A stretch of 36,223 nt of DNA from Candidatus Omnitrophota bacterium (GCA_023485205.1 JAMCZX010000033.1:1-36223); one strand, 5' to 3'; shown: positions 7,866 to 17,404, numbered from the stretch's first letter. Notes: generated by a model not told the origin, from the sequence alone. Numbers and translations: made by a program.

Positions 7866-8755
7866 TTATTATGTATGATAATATTTTTATTTTTTGTCGT
7901 CAAAGGCTTATAAGTATTAACTAATTTTATCATCTGGTCAAGATTTAATTGATGACTTCTTAATAAAGGATTAATGTCTGATTTTTCAAGAATGGTTTTT
8001 AAATCATTTTTGTTAATCTTCCAGGTTTTGCCAAGAACATTTTGTATTGTTTTTCTTTTATAAAGAAAAAGCGTTGGTATAATCTCCCAGAACATTTTTT
8101 CATCAGGAATAAATACAGATGGGGTTTTTAATGGTTTGATGGAAAGAAAAACAGAGGTAACCTTAGGCATAGGATAAAATATTGTTTTACCTAATTTATA
8201 ACAAATCCTTGTCTGTGTATATAAAGAAAATAAAACTGCCATAAATCCAAAATCCTTTTCTCCTGAAACAGCAATAATTTTTTTTGAGACTTCCTGAGGT
8301 AAACTAACCAGAGCAAGATTCCAATAATTTCTAAATTTTAGAAGGTTAAACAGAATTGGAGAAGCGATATAATATGGAAGATTTCCAATAATTTTTATAT
8401 TATTGTTTACTGCAATATTTTTAAAAAAAGATTCTTCCATATCCAAAAAATCTTTTATAATAATTTCTACATTTTCTTTTTCTGCAAGCCTCTTTTTAAG
8501 GATGTCTGCAATATGAGGGTCTTTTTCAAATCCATACACCTTTTTAACCTGCTTTGCAATACCTTCTGTTATTTCTCCAAGACCAGAGCCAATTTCAATA
8601 ACTATATCATCAGGATTTAATTGGGCAAAATCTATTATTTTATCACGAACATTTCTATCAATAAGGAAATGCTGTCCTAATATTTTATTTGGCTTTATAC
8701 CTTCTTTTTTTAATAATTCTTTTAGTTTATTTAAGGTAAGGAATTCATCTGTCAT
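7862..8755 (-). CDS. rsmA: 16S rRNA dimethyladenosine transferase
   Basis: RsmA (KsgA) dimethylates two adjacent adenines in the last helix of 16S rRNA (A1518 and A1519 in E. coli numbering) during 30S maturation. The 297 residues contain the N-terminal LGQHFLIDRNV segment (27-36), the SAM-binding motif VIEIGSGLGEIT (52-63) and the catalytic GNLPYYIASPI near 123, followed by the small helical C-terminal domain. It starts inside the end of pdxA (11-base overlap), a common rsmA-pdxA association, and its end overlaps hxlB by 4 bases. Confidence 0.96.
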   Translation of the reverse strand: MTDEFLTLNKLKELLKKEGIKPNKILGQHFLIDRNVRDKIIDFAQLNPDDIVIEIGSGLGEITEGIAKQVKKVYGFEKDPHIADILKKRLAEKENVEIIIKDFLDMEESFFKNIAVNNNIKIIGNLPYYIASPILFNLLKFRNYWNLALVSLPQEVSKKIIAVSGEKDFGFMAVLFSLYTQTRICYKLGKTIFYPMPKVTSVFLSIKPLKTPSVFIPDEKMFWEIIPTLFLYKRKTIQNVLGKTWKINKNDLKTILEKSDINPLLRSHQLNLDQMIKLVNTYKPLTTKNKNIIIHNK

Positions 8756-9743
8756 TTATTTTTTTTGATATTTTTACTACCAATTTTATTGCTTCTATAG
8801 TGCTGGAAGGATTTGCTTTGTTTTGATAGGCAATATCATAACCGGTGCCATGACCAGGACTGGTTCTACACCAATTTAAATTTGCAGATACATTTACCAA
8901 TTTATTAAAGAAAAATGTTTTTAAAGGAATTAATGCCTGGTCATGATAAAGAGCAACAATAAGGTCAAAGTGTTTATCCTGTATAGATTTTCTAAAAATG
9001 GCATCTGAAGGAAATGGACCTTCAATATTAACACCATTTTCTTTTAATTTATTAATAGCAGGTATCAATATTTCGTTTTCTTCACTGCCTAAATATCCTG
9101 ATTCCCCTGCATGAGGGTTCAGTCCACACATACCAACATTTTCTTTGCCAATAATAAAAACTTTTCTTAAGAATTGAACTGTTTTTATTGTAGAATTATA
9201 TATTCTATCTATTGAAATAACATCCCATATCTTTTTTAAAGGAACATGAGTTGATACAAGAAGAACCCTTATTTCCCCTGCAACCATAAGCATTTCTACA
9301 TCCTGGCCTGAAAATGTTTTAAGGGCATCAGTATGGCCTTTAAAATTTATTCCCGCCATCTGCCAGGCAGTTTTAGATATTGGAGCGGTCATAAGACCTG
9401 TTATTTTATTTTTTTTTAAAAGGTCCCATCCTAATTTAAAATATTCATAAGATGCTGTTCCGGATAAAGGATTATCCTGTCCAATAATGAATTTATCGCT
9501 TTTGATAATTCCCGGAGAGAGATAATAAATACTTTCTTTGTGAGGAATAATATTTGTATTCCATTTTTCTAATATATATTTCCCCTTTATCATGTCTAAA
9601 TTTCTCTTTAAAACAGCTATATCACCTATTAAAACAGGATAAAAATTATGTGTCTGTTTTAAAAAAAATAATACAGCCTTAATAGAAACTTCCGGACCGA
9701 TGCCAGAAGGGTCTCCAATTGTAATTCCTATAAAATTTTTCAT
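8745..9743 (-). CDS. pdxA: 4-hydroxythreonine-4-phosphate dehydrogenase
   Basis: PdxA oxidises 4-phosphohydroxy-L-threonine in the deoxyxylulose-5-phosphate-dependent route to pyridoxal phosphate. The 332 residues show GDPSGIGPE near the start, the metal/substrate motifs GHTDAL, GLNPHAGESGYLG, GPFPSDAIF and YHDQALIPLK, and the late RTSPGHGTGYDIA, all typical. Its start overlaps the end of the upstream SurA-like gene by 4 bases. The partner PdxJ is not in the window. The grouping of SurA-like gene, pdxA and rsmA resembles the surA-pdxA-rsmA order of proteobacteria. Confidence 0.95.
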   Translation of the reverse strand: MKNFIGITIGDPSGIGPEVSIKAVLFFLKQTHNFYPVLIGDIAVLKRNLDMIKGKYILEKWNTNIIPHKESIYYLSPGIIKSDKFIIGQDNPLSGTASYEYFKLGWDLLKKNKITGLMTAPISKTAWQMAGINFKGHTDALKTFSGQDVEMLMVAGEIRVLLVSTHVPLKKIWDVISIDRIYNSTIKTVQFLRKVFIIGKENVGMCGLNPHAGESGYLGSEENEILIPAINKLKENGVNIEGPFPSDAIFRKSIQDKHFDLIVALYHDQALIPLKTFFFNKLVNVSANLNWCRTSPGHGTGYDIAYQNKANPSSTIEAIKLVVKISKKINDR

Positions 9744-10573
9744 TCTGAATTCAAAATTGTTATGGGTATCTGTTTTTTTAATTTTTGGATATATTGGTCA
9801 AGTTTTTCAGGATATTCCTTTTTAAAAATTTCTTCCCGGGCCTGAATGTAAATATTTTTAAGATTATTTTCTTTTATATCTTCCACATAAAAAAGTGTCC
9901 AATTATCTGAATTTTTTAAAGGGACTGAAAAACTTCCCTTCGGAATTTTTTCAACAATTTTTTCTACTGAAGAATTCAATTGATCAATATTAACCCATCC
10001 TATATTCTGCATTTTTTTTATTTCCTCAGAAGGGTTTTTATTAAATGATTTGATAAAGTTTTGTGCATCTTTTTTATTATTAAACGATATGGTTCTAAGC
10101 ATTACCATTTTCCCAATGTTCATGCTTTCCATTTTTCTGGATATTTCAATAGGTAAAATCTGTATCTTACTTACAACTTCTTCCTGTATAAGATTCTCCA
10201 CTTTAATCTGTTTTTTAAGATATTTTTTAAATTTCTTTATACTGGAAAATCCATTTTTCCTGAGAAATGTTTCAAATTCTGAAGTAGAAGGGAACCCTTT
10301 TTCTATTTGTTGTAATCTTTCATTAACCTGGGATGAAGAAACTTTTATATTTTTCTTATCTGCTTCATATAATAACATGTCTTCTTCAATAAGCTGTTTT
10401 AAGGCACTATCAAAAGTAATATTTTCCAGATTAGCCCTTTGTTCTATAGCGCTTTTTAAAATAATCTTATTTCCCACAATTGCATAAACTTCATTTTCTA
10501 TCTGAAATGCATAAGTTTTACTGATTAAAGCAATAAATCCCAATAAAATAAATATTTTTATAAATTTTTTCAT
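9740..10573 (-). CDS. SurA-like periplasmic chaperone, divergent
   Basis: A 277-residue exported protein. A signal peptide spans about residues 1-22 (KK start, hydrophobic core, TYA end). The segment after it, YAIVGNKIILKSAIEQRA with LKQLIEEDMLLYEADKKNI, matches the SurA/PpiD N-terminal chaperone domain. The following half has the outline of a parvulin domain (an IGWVNI strand and LFYVEDIKE at its end) but lacks the usual GGDxGW-type motif, so prolyl isomerase activity is doubtful. It is inferred to be a periplasmic chaperone for outer-membrane or secreted proteins. It overlaps the next parvulin-like gene and pdxA by 4 bases each; the position before pdxA matches that of surA in proteobacteria. 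Confidence 0.78.
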   Translation of the reverse strand: MKKFIKIFILLGFIALISKTYAFQIENEVYAIVGNKIILKSAIEQRANLENITFDSALKQLIEEDMLLYEADKKNIKVSSSQVNERLQQIEKGFPSTSEFETFLRKNGFSSIKKFKKYLKKQIKVENLIQEEVVSKIQILPIEISRKMESMNIGKMVMLRTISFNNKKDAQNFIKSFNKNPSEEIKKMQNIGWVNIDQLNSSVEKIVEKIPKGSFSVPLKNSDNWTLFYVEDIKENNLKNIYIQAREEIFKKEYPEKLDQYIQKLKKQIPITILNSE

Positions 10574-11484
10574 ATATTTTTCAACCTTTTGGAATATATT
10601 TTTATTTTTGCTCTTTTTCTTAATTGATTTATATACTGATTTAATAATTGTTTTTTAGCCTGCGTTGCCAGAACATTCTTAATTAAAGGTGCTGCCTCCT
10701 GGAGTGTTTGAATTTTTGGCGGATATGTTTTCCCAACCTTAATAATATGATATCCACTTGATGTTTTGATAAATTTATCCAGAATTTGCCCTCTTTTTAA
10801 TTTAAAAACCAAATCTGCCAAATTAGGATATAACTGGGATTTTGTAACAAGCCCCATGTCTCCACCATTTTGTGCTGTAGAACTAACTGATTCTTTTTTG
10901 GCTATATCAGAAAATGATTCTCCAAGACTTAATCTTTTAAGAATATCCGTTGCCTGTGTCTTTGTAGGAACAACTATTTCATAAAGATGTATCCTTTCAG
11001 GAAGAAAAAAATCAGTTAAATGGGCATTATAATAGGTTTTTATTTCCTCAGAAGGGATCTTAATTTGAGAAGTCATTTCATTATCAAGAAATTCTTTTAT
11101 AATCAACTGATCTTTATAATCTTTTACTTTTCTGTTTATTTTTTCCCTATGTGACCAATAAAAATTTTTTGCTTTCTGAAGAAGAATTTTTTTGTCTATA
11201 TAATCCTCTAATGCCAGATTTGGGTTTTGTTTAATAAATTGTCTATAAAATTTTGGATAATCTGCAATTTCTTCTTTAATTTGCTGAAGGGTCACTTTTT
11301 CTCCATTGACTATTGCAACAACATTTCTGTTAATTTGTATTTCATGAAATACCCCAAAACCGAGACATAATAAAATAATTATTAATATACCCCATAAATA
11401 TTTCTTTGCTTTTTTTGATTTTTTCCACAAAGATATTTGTTCTTTGTTTATATTTTTTTTTAATGCTCCAAATATTTTTTTCAT
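10570..11484 (-). CDS. membrane-anchored parvulin-type peptidyl-prolyl isomerase
   Basis: A 304-residue protein with a cytoplasmic, lysine-rich start, one transmembrane segment (about 31-46), then a SurA-N/PpiD-like chaperone region (VAIVNGEKVTLQQIKEEI) and a complete parvulin domain (about 165-260, with HLYEIVV, FSDIAKKESVS, GGDMGLV and GYHIIKVGK). It is likely anchored in the inner membrane and faces the periplasm, assisting folding of exported proteins, like PpiD or PrsA. It sits directly ahead of a second, degenerate SurA-like gene, overlapping it in ATGA, so the two are probably made together. Confidence 0.87.
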   Translation of the reverse strand: MKKIFGALKKNINKEQISLWKKSKKAKKYLWGILIIILLCLGFGVFHEIQINRNVVAIVNGEKVTLQQIKEEIADYPKFYRQFIKQNPNLALEDYIDKKILLQKAKNFYWSHREKINRKVKDYKDQLIIKEFLDNEMTSQIKIPSEEIKTYYNAHLTDFFLPERIHLYEIVVPTKTQATDILKRLSLGESFSDIAKKESVSSTAQNGGDMGLVTKSQLYPNLADLVFKLKRGQILDKFIKTSSGYHIIKVGKTYPPKIQTLQEAAPLIKNVLATQAKKQLLNQYINQLRKRAKIKIYSKRLKNI

Positions 11485-11494
11485 CTAACGCTCC

Positions 11495-12877
11495 TTATAA
11501 ATTGCTTGTTTTAACAGATTGTTTTTGTTCTGTCGGGAAAAGTATTTTTACAATATCCCCAAGATATTCTGCCTGAAATATTTTTATACCTGAAATTGAA
11601 ATATTATCTGATATTTTGGGAATAAATACCTTTTTAAAACCCAACCTTACAGATTCTTTTATTCTCAAAGGAATATATGGTACAGGTCTTATTTCCCCTG
11701 TCAAGGAAAGCTCCCCAATAAAAACTGCATCTGCCGGAGTAGGAATTTCCTTAAAGGACGATATAGATGCAATCGCTATAGGAAGGTCCACAGCCGGTTC
11801 ATCAATTTTAAGTCCCCCTGAAACATTAAAGTAAACATCATGAGAGGAAAAATTTAGTTTGTATTTTTTTTCCATCACTGCAAGAATAAGGTTGACTTTA
11901 TTATAATCAAGCCCTGTAAATGTTCTCCGTGGAATATTAAAATATCCAGGACTTACAAGACATTGAATTTCCACTAAGATAGTTCTTTTACCTTCCTGTG
12001 AAGGAAAAATAGCAGAACCGGAAATGTTTTCTTTTCTGGAGGAAAGAAAAAGTTTACTCGCTTCCGGAACTTCACAAAGACCCTCCTGCTCCATAATAAA
12101 CACCCCTATCTCATCAGTTGGCCCAAATCTGTTTTTCATGTTTCTTAATATTCTAAGGTTTGACATGGATTCCCCTTCAAAATATATAACAACATCTACA
12201 AGATGTTCCAGAGTTTTAGGTCCTGCTATTGCTCCATCTTTTGTAATGTGACCTATAAGAAATATAGATACATTATTTTTTTTTGCCCATTCAATAAAAA
12301 AGTGTGCAGTTTCCCTAATCTGGAAAGACGAACCGTAAGAATAATCCAGCTGGGAATTATAAATAAGCTGGATAGAATCTATTATAAGTATCTGTGGTTT
12401 AAAATCATCAATAACAGTTTTTATTACTTCTATGTCGCTATTAGATAAAAAATATATATCAGAAGTGTTTTTTATTTTTAGCCTGTCTGCTCTTATTTTC
12501 AATTGAGAAAGAGATTCTTCTCCAGAAACATAAAGAACTTTTCTTTCAGAAGAAACAATTTTATCTGCAACAGATAAAACAAGTGTTGATTTTCCAATTC
12601 CAGGCTCTCCTGCTAATAAAATTACACTTCCTGAAACAATTCCACCACCTAAAACCCTATCAAATTCACTGATACCTGCAGGAATTCTTTTTTCTCCCAC
12701 TTCTTTTTCAATTTCATCTAATTTTTTTGGAGGCTCAAATACTATCTGCCTATCATTGTTTTTTGTTTCCTGTTCAAGCTGAAAAGAATTCCACTGACCG
12801 CATGCAGGACATTTACCCAGCCATCTTACTGATTGATATCCACATTCCTGACAGATAAAGATATTTTTTTCTTTCAT
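11495..12877 (-). CDS. radA: DNA repair protein RadA
   Basis: RadA (Sms) is a RecA-like ATPase that helps process recombination intermediates. From the ATG at 12877 the protein has 460 residues: a zinc finger with Cys9, Cys12, Cys23 and Cys26 (CQECG and CPACG), Walker A GEPGIGKST near 90, the RadA-specific KNRFG near 248, and a Lon-like C-terminal domain. An upstream in-frame TTG at 12907 would overlap the preceding gene, but it is a poor start and the family normally begins just ahead of the zinc finger, so the ATG is preferred. Neither start has a clear ribosome binding site. Confidence 0.95.
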   Translation of the reverse strand: MKEKNIFICQECGYQSVRWLGKCPACGQWNSFQLEQETKNNDRQIVFEPPKKLDEIEKEVGEKRIPAGISEFDRVLGGGIVSGSVILLAGEPGIGKSTLVLSVADKIVSSERKVLYVSGEESLSQLKIRADRLKIKNTSDIYFLSNSDIEVIKTVIDDFKPQILIIDSIQLIYNSQLDYSYGSSFQIRETAHFFIEWAKKNNVSIFLIGHITKDGAIAGPKTLEHLVDVVIYFEGESMSNLRILRNMKNRFGPTDEIGVFIMEQEGLCEVPEASKLFLSSRKENISGSAIFPSQEGKRTILVEIQCLVSPGYFNIPRRTFTGLDYNKVNLILAVMEKKYKLNFSSHDVYFNVSGGLKIDEPAVDLPIAIASISSFKEIPTPADAVFIGELSLTGEIRPVPYIPLRIKESVRLGFKKVFIPKISDNISISGIKIFQAEYLGDIVKILFPTEQKQSVKTSNL

Positions 12878-12896
12878 AAATAATTTACCAAAACAT

Positions 12897-13946
12897 TTAT
12901 TTACCAAAAAGAAGCATAGAAGGATGTTTTTTTATTTCCTGGACAAATTTAAGAAGTTCATTATAAAGTTTTTTATCATACACAAGTTTTCCAAGTGTTC
13001 CTTTTTCCTGATTTATTGCTGTTATTGTATCATTTATATTATCACTTAAAGCATTGATTTTTTTTGATGTTTGAGCAAAATCTTTTGATGTTTTCTGTAA
13101 ATCAGATATAAGAACATCAAGATTATTTGATGTTTTGACAAATGAATTTTTAATTTCTCCAAGATGCGCAGAGGTTTTTCCGGCAACAAGTGAAATATTT
13201 TTTACAGCTGTATCTGCATCCTTTATAGTTTTATCTGTATTTTTTATTGTTTTATTTGTTTCTGATACCATTTGATGAATTCCAGATTGATTTTGCTTTA
13301 AAATGTTTTGTATTTCATTGGAATTTTTCTGCAGGGATATTGCCAGAGCATCAAAAGTTGTCAAAGATTGTGTAGTCTTCTGGACAAAAGTATTCAGATT
13401 TGGACCTATACTATACAGACTTGCCTGAAATTTTTTACTACTTAGTGTGGAATTTGCAGAAGAAACAAGATTGTTAAAATTTTTAATCATTTGTATACTG
13501 GTATTCAATACCTCCCCAATAGAAACAGGACTTATACCTTTGACAGTCTCTCCAGGGTAAATTAAAGGGGTATCATTTAATCCTGTAGGAATAATTTCAA
13601 CATATTTTTCTCCAATAAGACCTGTGCTATCTATGGTAAAAACACTATTATGGCCCAGTTTTAAATCAGAACTTAAATTAAGCATAACCTTTATTTCGGG
13701 TTTTTCTATATTTTGTATCTTTCCATAATAAATCATTATACTTTTAACATCGCCTATCTTGTATCCGCTAACCCTGACAGGGTCTCCTTCTTTAAGTCCT
13801 GCCACATTAGAAAACAAAACATTAACATGATACCACTTTGCATGAAATATTTTACCCTGGGAAAATATAAAGAAAAAGAAAATAAGAATTCCACAAACAA
13901 TAAATATTCCTATTTTAAATTCTAATGTCACTCTACGTTTTCTCAT
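12897..13946 (-). CDS. MCE/MlaD-family lipid transport protein
   Basis: A 349-residue protein with one N-terminal transmembrane segment (about 11-28) followed by an MCE domain (VNVLFSNVAGLKEGDPVRVSGYKIGDV, about 35-115) and a long C-terminal part rich in T, N, Q and K with coiled-coil character (Q-T-S-K repeats). MlaD-like proteins are inner-membrane-anchored and handle phospholipids between membranes, with an ABC transporter (MlaE, MlaF); neither is in the window. The start at 13946 is chosen because AGGAGGG lies 7 bases upstream; a longer in-frame reading from 13985 would overlap the helicase gene. It implies a two-membrane envelope. Confidence 0.87.
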   Translation of the reverse strand: MRKRRVTLEFKIGIFIVCGILIFFFFIFSQGKIFHAKWYHVNVLFSNVAGLKEGDPVRVSGYKIGDVKSIMIYYGKIQNIEKPEIKVMLNLSSDLKLGHNSVFTIDSTGLIGEKYVEIIPTGLNDTPLIYPGETVKGISPVSIGEVLNTSIQMIKNFNNLVSSANSTLSSKKFQASLYSIGPNLNTFVQKTTQSLTTFDALAISLQKNSNEIQNILKQNQSGIHQMVSETNKTIKNTDKTIKDADTAVKNISLVAGKTSAHLGEIKNSFVKTSNNLDVLISDLQKTSKDFAQTSKKINALSDNINDTITAINQEKGTLGKLVYDKKLYNELLKFVQEIKKHPSMLLFGK

Positions 13947-13962
13947 GATAATCCCTCCTGTT

Positions 13963-15891
13963 TCAATCAAAAATCCATTCTTCAATCAGGGAATTTTCTA
14001 TTTCCTGAATAAAAAGAGATTTACGAAAAGATACTCCCCTGCTAAAAAAATCAGAAGTATAATAAGTTATATATAAATCTTCTTTGGCCCTGGTTATTCC
14101 CACATAAAAAATTCTTCTTTCTTCTTCAATTCTTAAAATATCATTAACACTTTCCCGATGAGGAAAATGATTGGCACATACCCCTATAATAAAAACCACT
14201 TTCCATTCTAAACCTTTAGCCTGATGAATAGTTGAAAGAACCACATTTTCATGAGAAGAATGGATTTCTTCCTTAAAATATTCCTGAAGACTGATTTGAC
14301 TGAGAAAATCTTCTATTCCAGAATAAAACATGGAAATTTCCTTTAGACTTCCGATATCATTAAGTCTTTCTTCTGCATCTTTAAAATTATTTAAAACATA
14401 ATGTTTGTAAAAAACATCCAAGATTAAATCTATTCCTGAAGAAAGGGTTTTCTGTTGTTTTACCTTTTTTATAATAGATATTATATCCCCAAAAGATTTT
14501 TTAGCCTTATCTGAAATTTGTGAATAATCAGAAAGGATAATAATATCTTCAAGATTGGAAAAACTTTTAATATGTCCTATAATTTTTTCCTGATAAATTT
14601 TACCTATACCATTGGCCAGTCTTAAAATTCTTTGCCAGGATATTTCATCCTTAAAATTATAGATAATCTTAAAAAAAGCAATAACATCTTTTATGTGGGT
14701 TTGCTCAAAAAATCTTACCCCCCCTCTTATAATATAAGGGACATTCATCCTGTTCAGATTTATTTCTAATTCTGATGCCTGGTATCTTGAACGGAAAAGT
14801 ACACCAATTTCTGATGGTTTAATACCACTATCTATTAGCTCTTTTATTCTTTGGGTTATAAAAGCACTTTCACTTTTCATGTTCTTACATCTTATTATTA
14901 CAGGTTTCACCCCGGCATTCTTTACACTTTTTAATTCTTTAGGGAATTGATATCTATTATGTCTGATTTCATAATTAGCAATCTGAAGTATTTCCGGAGT
15001 ACTTCTATAGTTTGTTTGTAAATAAAAAATCTTTGTTTCAGGAAAAATTTTAGGAAATTCAAGAATATTTTGAATTGTAGCGCCTCTAAATCTATAAATA
15101 GACTGTGCATCATCACCAACAACCATAATATTATTATGTGTTCTGGCAATCTCATATAAAATTAATGCCTGTAATCTGCTGGTATCCTGATATTCATCAA
15201 CAAGGACATGACTAAATCTATTTGACATTGCAGCACCTATTTCAGGAAAAGAAAAAAGTTTTAGCCATAGAAAAAGAAGGTCATCATAATCCACAACACC
15301 AAGTTCTTTTTTCCTTTGTTGATATATACTATTTATAGATACCACTGTTGGAATCCAGCGGGAAAGCCAGACAAAATTTTTCTCCATTATATCTTTTATT
15401 GGTTCATTACAACTTATAGAAAGGCTTATAATTGTTTTTATAATTTCCGGAGATATATCTATATTCTGATATATTTTGTCTTTTAAAATATTTTTTATAA
15501 GAGAAATAGAATCTTCATTATCAAAAATCAAATAATTAGGAGAAAGATTGATCTTATTGGCATATTTTCTTAAAAATAAATTTCCCACATGATGAAATGT
15601 TCCAGCAATAAGATTTTTTGGGAAAAAACCTAAATAATCCTCAATTCTTTTAATCATTTCTTTTGCTGCTTTGTTTGTAAAAGAAAGAAGACAGATAGAA
15701 GCAGGAGAAACTTTTTGTTGCTTAATAAGATAAATGGCTCTATAAATAATAGTTCTGGTTTTACCTGAACCAGGTCCGGCAAGAACAAGTGAAGAACCAT
15801 TTCCTTCTGTAACAACCTTCATTTGTTCTTTATTCAATTCTCTTGCAAAATCAAAATTCTTCATTTCTTGAAATGTTTTTATTGTTTCCAT
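13963..15891 (-). CDS. UvrD/PcrA/Rep-like SF1 DNA helicase
   Basis: A 642-residue superfamily 1A helicase that unwinds DNA 3' to 5' in repair or replication restart. The motifs appear in order: the Q-motif region LNKEQMKVV (19-27), Walker A GPGSGKT (39-45), LLSFTNKAAKEM, Walker B DEYQDTS near 230, GDDAQSIYRFRGA, TNYRSTPEIL, LSTIHQAKGLEW and YVGITRAKEDLYI near 598. It is shorter than PcrA or UvrD (about 720 residues) because little follows motif VI; whether it is UvrD, PcrA or Rep cannot be decided. It sits between pyrB and the MCE gene. Confidence 0.92.
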   Translation of the reverse strand: METIKTFQEMKNFDFARELNKEQMKVVTEGNGSSLVLAGPGSGKTRTIIYRAIYLIKQQKVSPASICLLSFTNKAAKEMIKRIEDYLGFFPKNLIAGTFHHVGNLFLRKYANKINLSPNYLIFDNEDSISLIKNILKDKIYQNIDISPEIIKTIISLSISCNEPIKDIMEKNFVWLSRWIPTVVSINSIYQQRKKELGVVDYDDLLFLWLKLFSFPEIGAAMSNRFSHVLVDEYQDTSRLQALILYEIARTHNNIMVVGDDAQSIYRFRGATIQNILEFPKIFPETKIFYLQTNYRSTPEILQIANYEIRHNRYQFPKELKSVKNAGVKPVIIRCKNMKSESAFITQRIKELIDSGIKPSEIGVLFRSRYQASELEINLNRMNVPYIIRGGVRFFEQTHIKDVIAFFKIIYNFKDEISWQRILRLANGIGKIYQEKIIGHIKSFSNLEDIIILSDYSQISDKAKKSFGDIISIIKKVKQQKTLSSGIDLILDVFYKHYVLNNFKDAEERLNDIGSLKEISMFYSGIEDFLSQISLQEYFKEEIHSSHENVVLSTIHQAKGLEWKVVFIIGVCANHFPHRESVNDILRIEEERRIFYVGITRAKEDLYITYYTSDFFSRGVSFRKSLFIQEIENSLIEEWIFD

Positions 15892-15903
15892 ATTTTTATA
15901 AAA

Positions 15904-16830
15904 TTAATTGTTCACCTGTCCAACTGTCAGATATAAAACAGCCATTCTAACAGCTATCCCGTTTGTTACCTGTTTTAGTATAAGAGAATTTCCTTTTTCC
16001 ACAACATCACTTTTTATTTCAATACCCCTGTTCATTGGGCCTGGATGCATAAGAACAAATTTTGAATGAATAGAATTAAATCTTGATATATTAAATTCAT
16101 AAAGAGAAGCATATTCTTTCCATGAAGGGAAAAAATTTTCTTCCTGTCTTTCTTTTTGTATGCGAAGCAGATAAACAACATCCACATTTTTAATGGCTTG
16201 TTCAATTTTATAAAATATAGAAACCCCTGTTTTCTCTATTTCCATAGGAATAAAAGTCGCAGGAGCACACAATTTAACATTAGCACCAAGTTTTATAAGT
16301 CCCCATATATTTGAACGGGCAACCCGGCTATGAAAAATATCTCCTATTATTGCCACTTTTAATCCTTTAAGTTCTCCAAAATATTCTTTCAGAGTAAAGA
16401 GATCCAGTAAAGCCTGTGTAGGATGTTCATGACAACCATCCCCTGCATTAATAACCGCAGATTGGGTTTCTTTACTTATAATTTCTGCGGCACCACTTAT
16501 TTTATGCCTGACTATAAAACAATCCACCTTCATAGCCTCTATATTTTTTACAGTATCCACAATTGTTTCCCCTTTTGATATACTGGAAGTTGTCACTTCA
16601 AAATTAAGAACATCTGCAGAAAGTCTTTTTGCAGCCAGCTCAAAAGATGTTTTGGTTCTGGTACTGGGCTCAAAAAAAAGATTCACAATGGTTTTTCCTC
16701 TTAAAGCCGGCACTTTTTTTACAGGTCTTAGACTTATCTCTTTAAAAGAATAAGCAGTTTGAAGTATATAATTTATTTCTTCACCTGAAAGCTCTTCTAT
16801 AGAGAGAAGACTTCTTTTATTCCATTTCAT
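15904..16830 (-). CDS. pyrB: aspartate carbamoyltransferase, catalytic chain
   Basis: PyrB joins carbamoyl phosphate and aspartate, the committed step of pyrimidine synthesis. The 308 residues are the normal length. Visible are the carbamoyl phosphate-binding STRTKTSFE near 55, the RHKISGA region, HPTQALLDLFTL near 135 and the late MHPGPMNRGIEI near 263. It overlaps pyrR by 4 bases. In many bacteria pyrC follows; here a helicase gene does. No regulatory chain gene (pyrI) is seen. Confidence 0.97.
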   Translation of the reverse strand: MKWNKRSLLSIEELSGEEINYILQTAYSFKEISLRPVKKVPALRGKTIVNLFFEPSTRTKTSFELAAKRLSADVLNFEVTTSSISKGETIVDTVKNIEAMKVDCFIVRHKISGAAEIISKETQSAVINAGDGCHEHPTQALLDLFTLKEYFGELKGLKVAIIGDIFHSRVARSNIWGLIKLGANVKLCAPATFIPMEIEKTGVSIFYKIEQAIKNVDVVYLLRIQKERQEENFFPSWKEYASLYEFNISRFNSIHSKFVLMHPGPMNRGIEIKSDVVEKGNSLILKQVTNGIAVRMAVLYLTVGQVNN

Positions 16831-17357
16831 TCTTTTATCCTCACAGGCACAACTTCATCAACTCCATCTATTTCTTTAACTCTTACCTCCACCATTTGAT
16901 TCTTATCAACAACTGTTTTAAGCCCAACAAAATCAGGCTGTATAGGTAATTCTCTGTTATCCCTGTCAATTAAAACAAGAAGCTTTACCTCTTTTGGTCT
17001 TCCAAAATCCATTAGCTCATCAAGTGCGGCTCTAATAGTCCTTCCTGTGAACAAAACATCATCTATCAATAGAATTCTTTTGTTTTCTATATCAAACAGA
17101 ATATTTGTCCCTGAAACTATAGGATTATGTCCAATCTTACTAAAATCATCTCTATAAAGAGTAATATCAAGAAATCCTATAGGAATATTTGTTATCCCTT
17201 CTTTTTCCAATATATTTTTTAGTCTTTCGGCAAGAATACGACCTCTTCTTTGAATTCCAATAATTATAAAATCTTCTTTTAATTCATTTTTAACTTTTAT
17301 AGCTATATCTTTAAGTAATTTCTGCATTGATATAGTATCTAAAATTTTTGATGCCAT
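16827..17357 (-). CDS. pyrR: PyrR, pyrimidine operon regulator / uracil phosphoribosyltransferase
   Basis: PyrR binds pyr mRNA in the presence of UMP to promote attenuation and often has uracil phosphoribosyltransferase activity. The 176 residues match the family. The phosphoribosyltransferase motif ILLIDDVLFTGRTIRAA (about 95-111) is clear, with GIQRRGRILAERL (34-46) and the TLYRDD loop (66-71). It is the first gene of a minus-strand run of eleven protein genes. The gap to the divergent gene at 17464 is only 106 bases, which leaves little room for a classical PyrR-controlled attenuator; a TATAAT-like box lies close to the start. Confidence 0.94.
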   Translation of the reverse strand: MASKILDTISMQKLLKDIAIKVKNELKEDFIIIGIQRRGRILAERLKNILEKEGITNIPIGFLDITLYRDDFSKIGHNPIVSGTNILFDIENKRILLIDDVLFTGRTIRAALDELMDFGRPKEVKLLVLIDRDNRELPIQPDFVGLKTVVDKNQMVEVRVKEIDGVDEVVPVRIKE

Positions 17358-17404
17358 AATATAATTATAACCCTAAGTTGATATAAAATAAAATATAACC
17401 GATA

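Noticed and set aside
12878..12907. A ten-codon N-terminal extension of RadA from a TTG start
   Set aside because: It overlaps the MCE gene, has no ribosome binding site, and the family begins just ahead of the zinc finger.
13120..13330. Repetitive T/K/D-rich stretch in the MCE gene as a DNA repeat array
   Set aside because: It is low-complexity coiled-coil coding sequence without regular repeat units or spacers; not a CRISPR or satellite array.
13947..13985. A 13-codon N-terminal extension of the MCE protein
   Set aside because: AGGAGGG sits right before the internal ATG at 13946, and the extension would run into the helicase gene.
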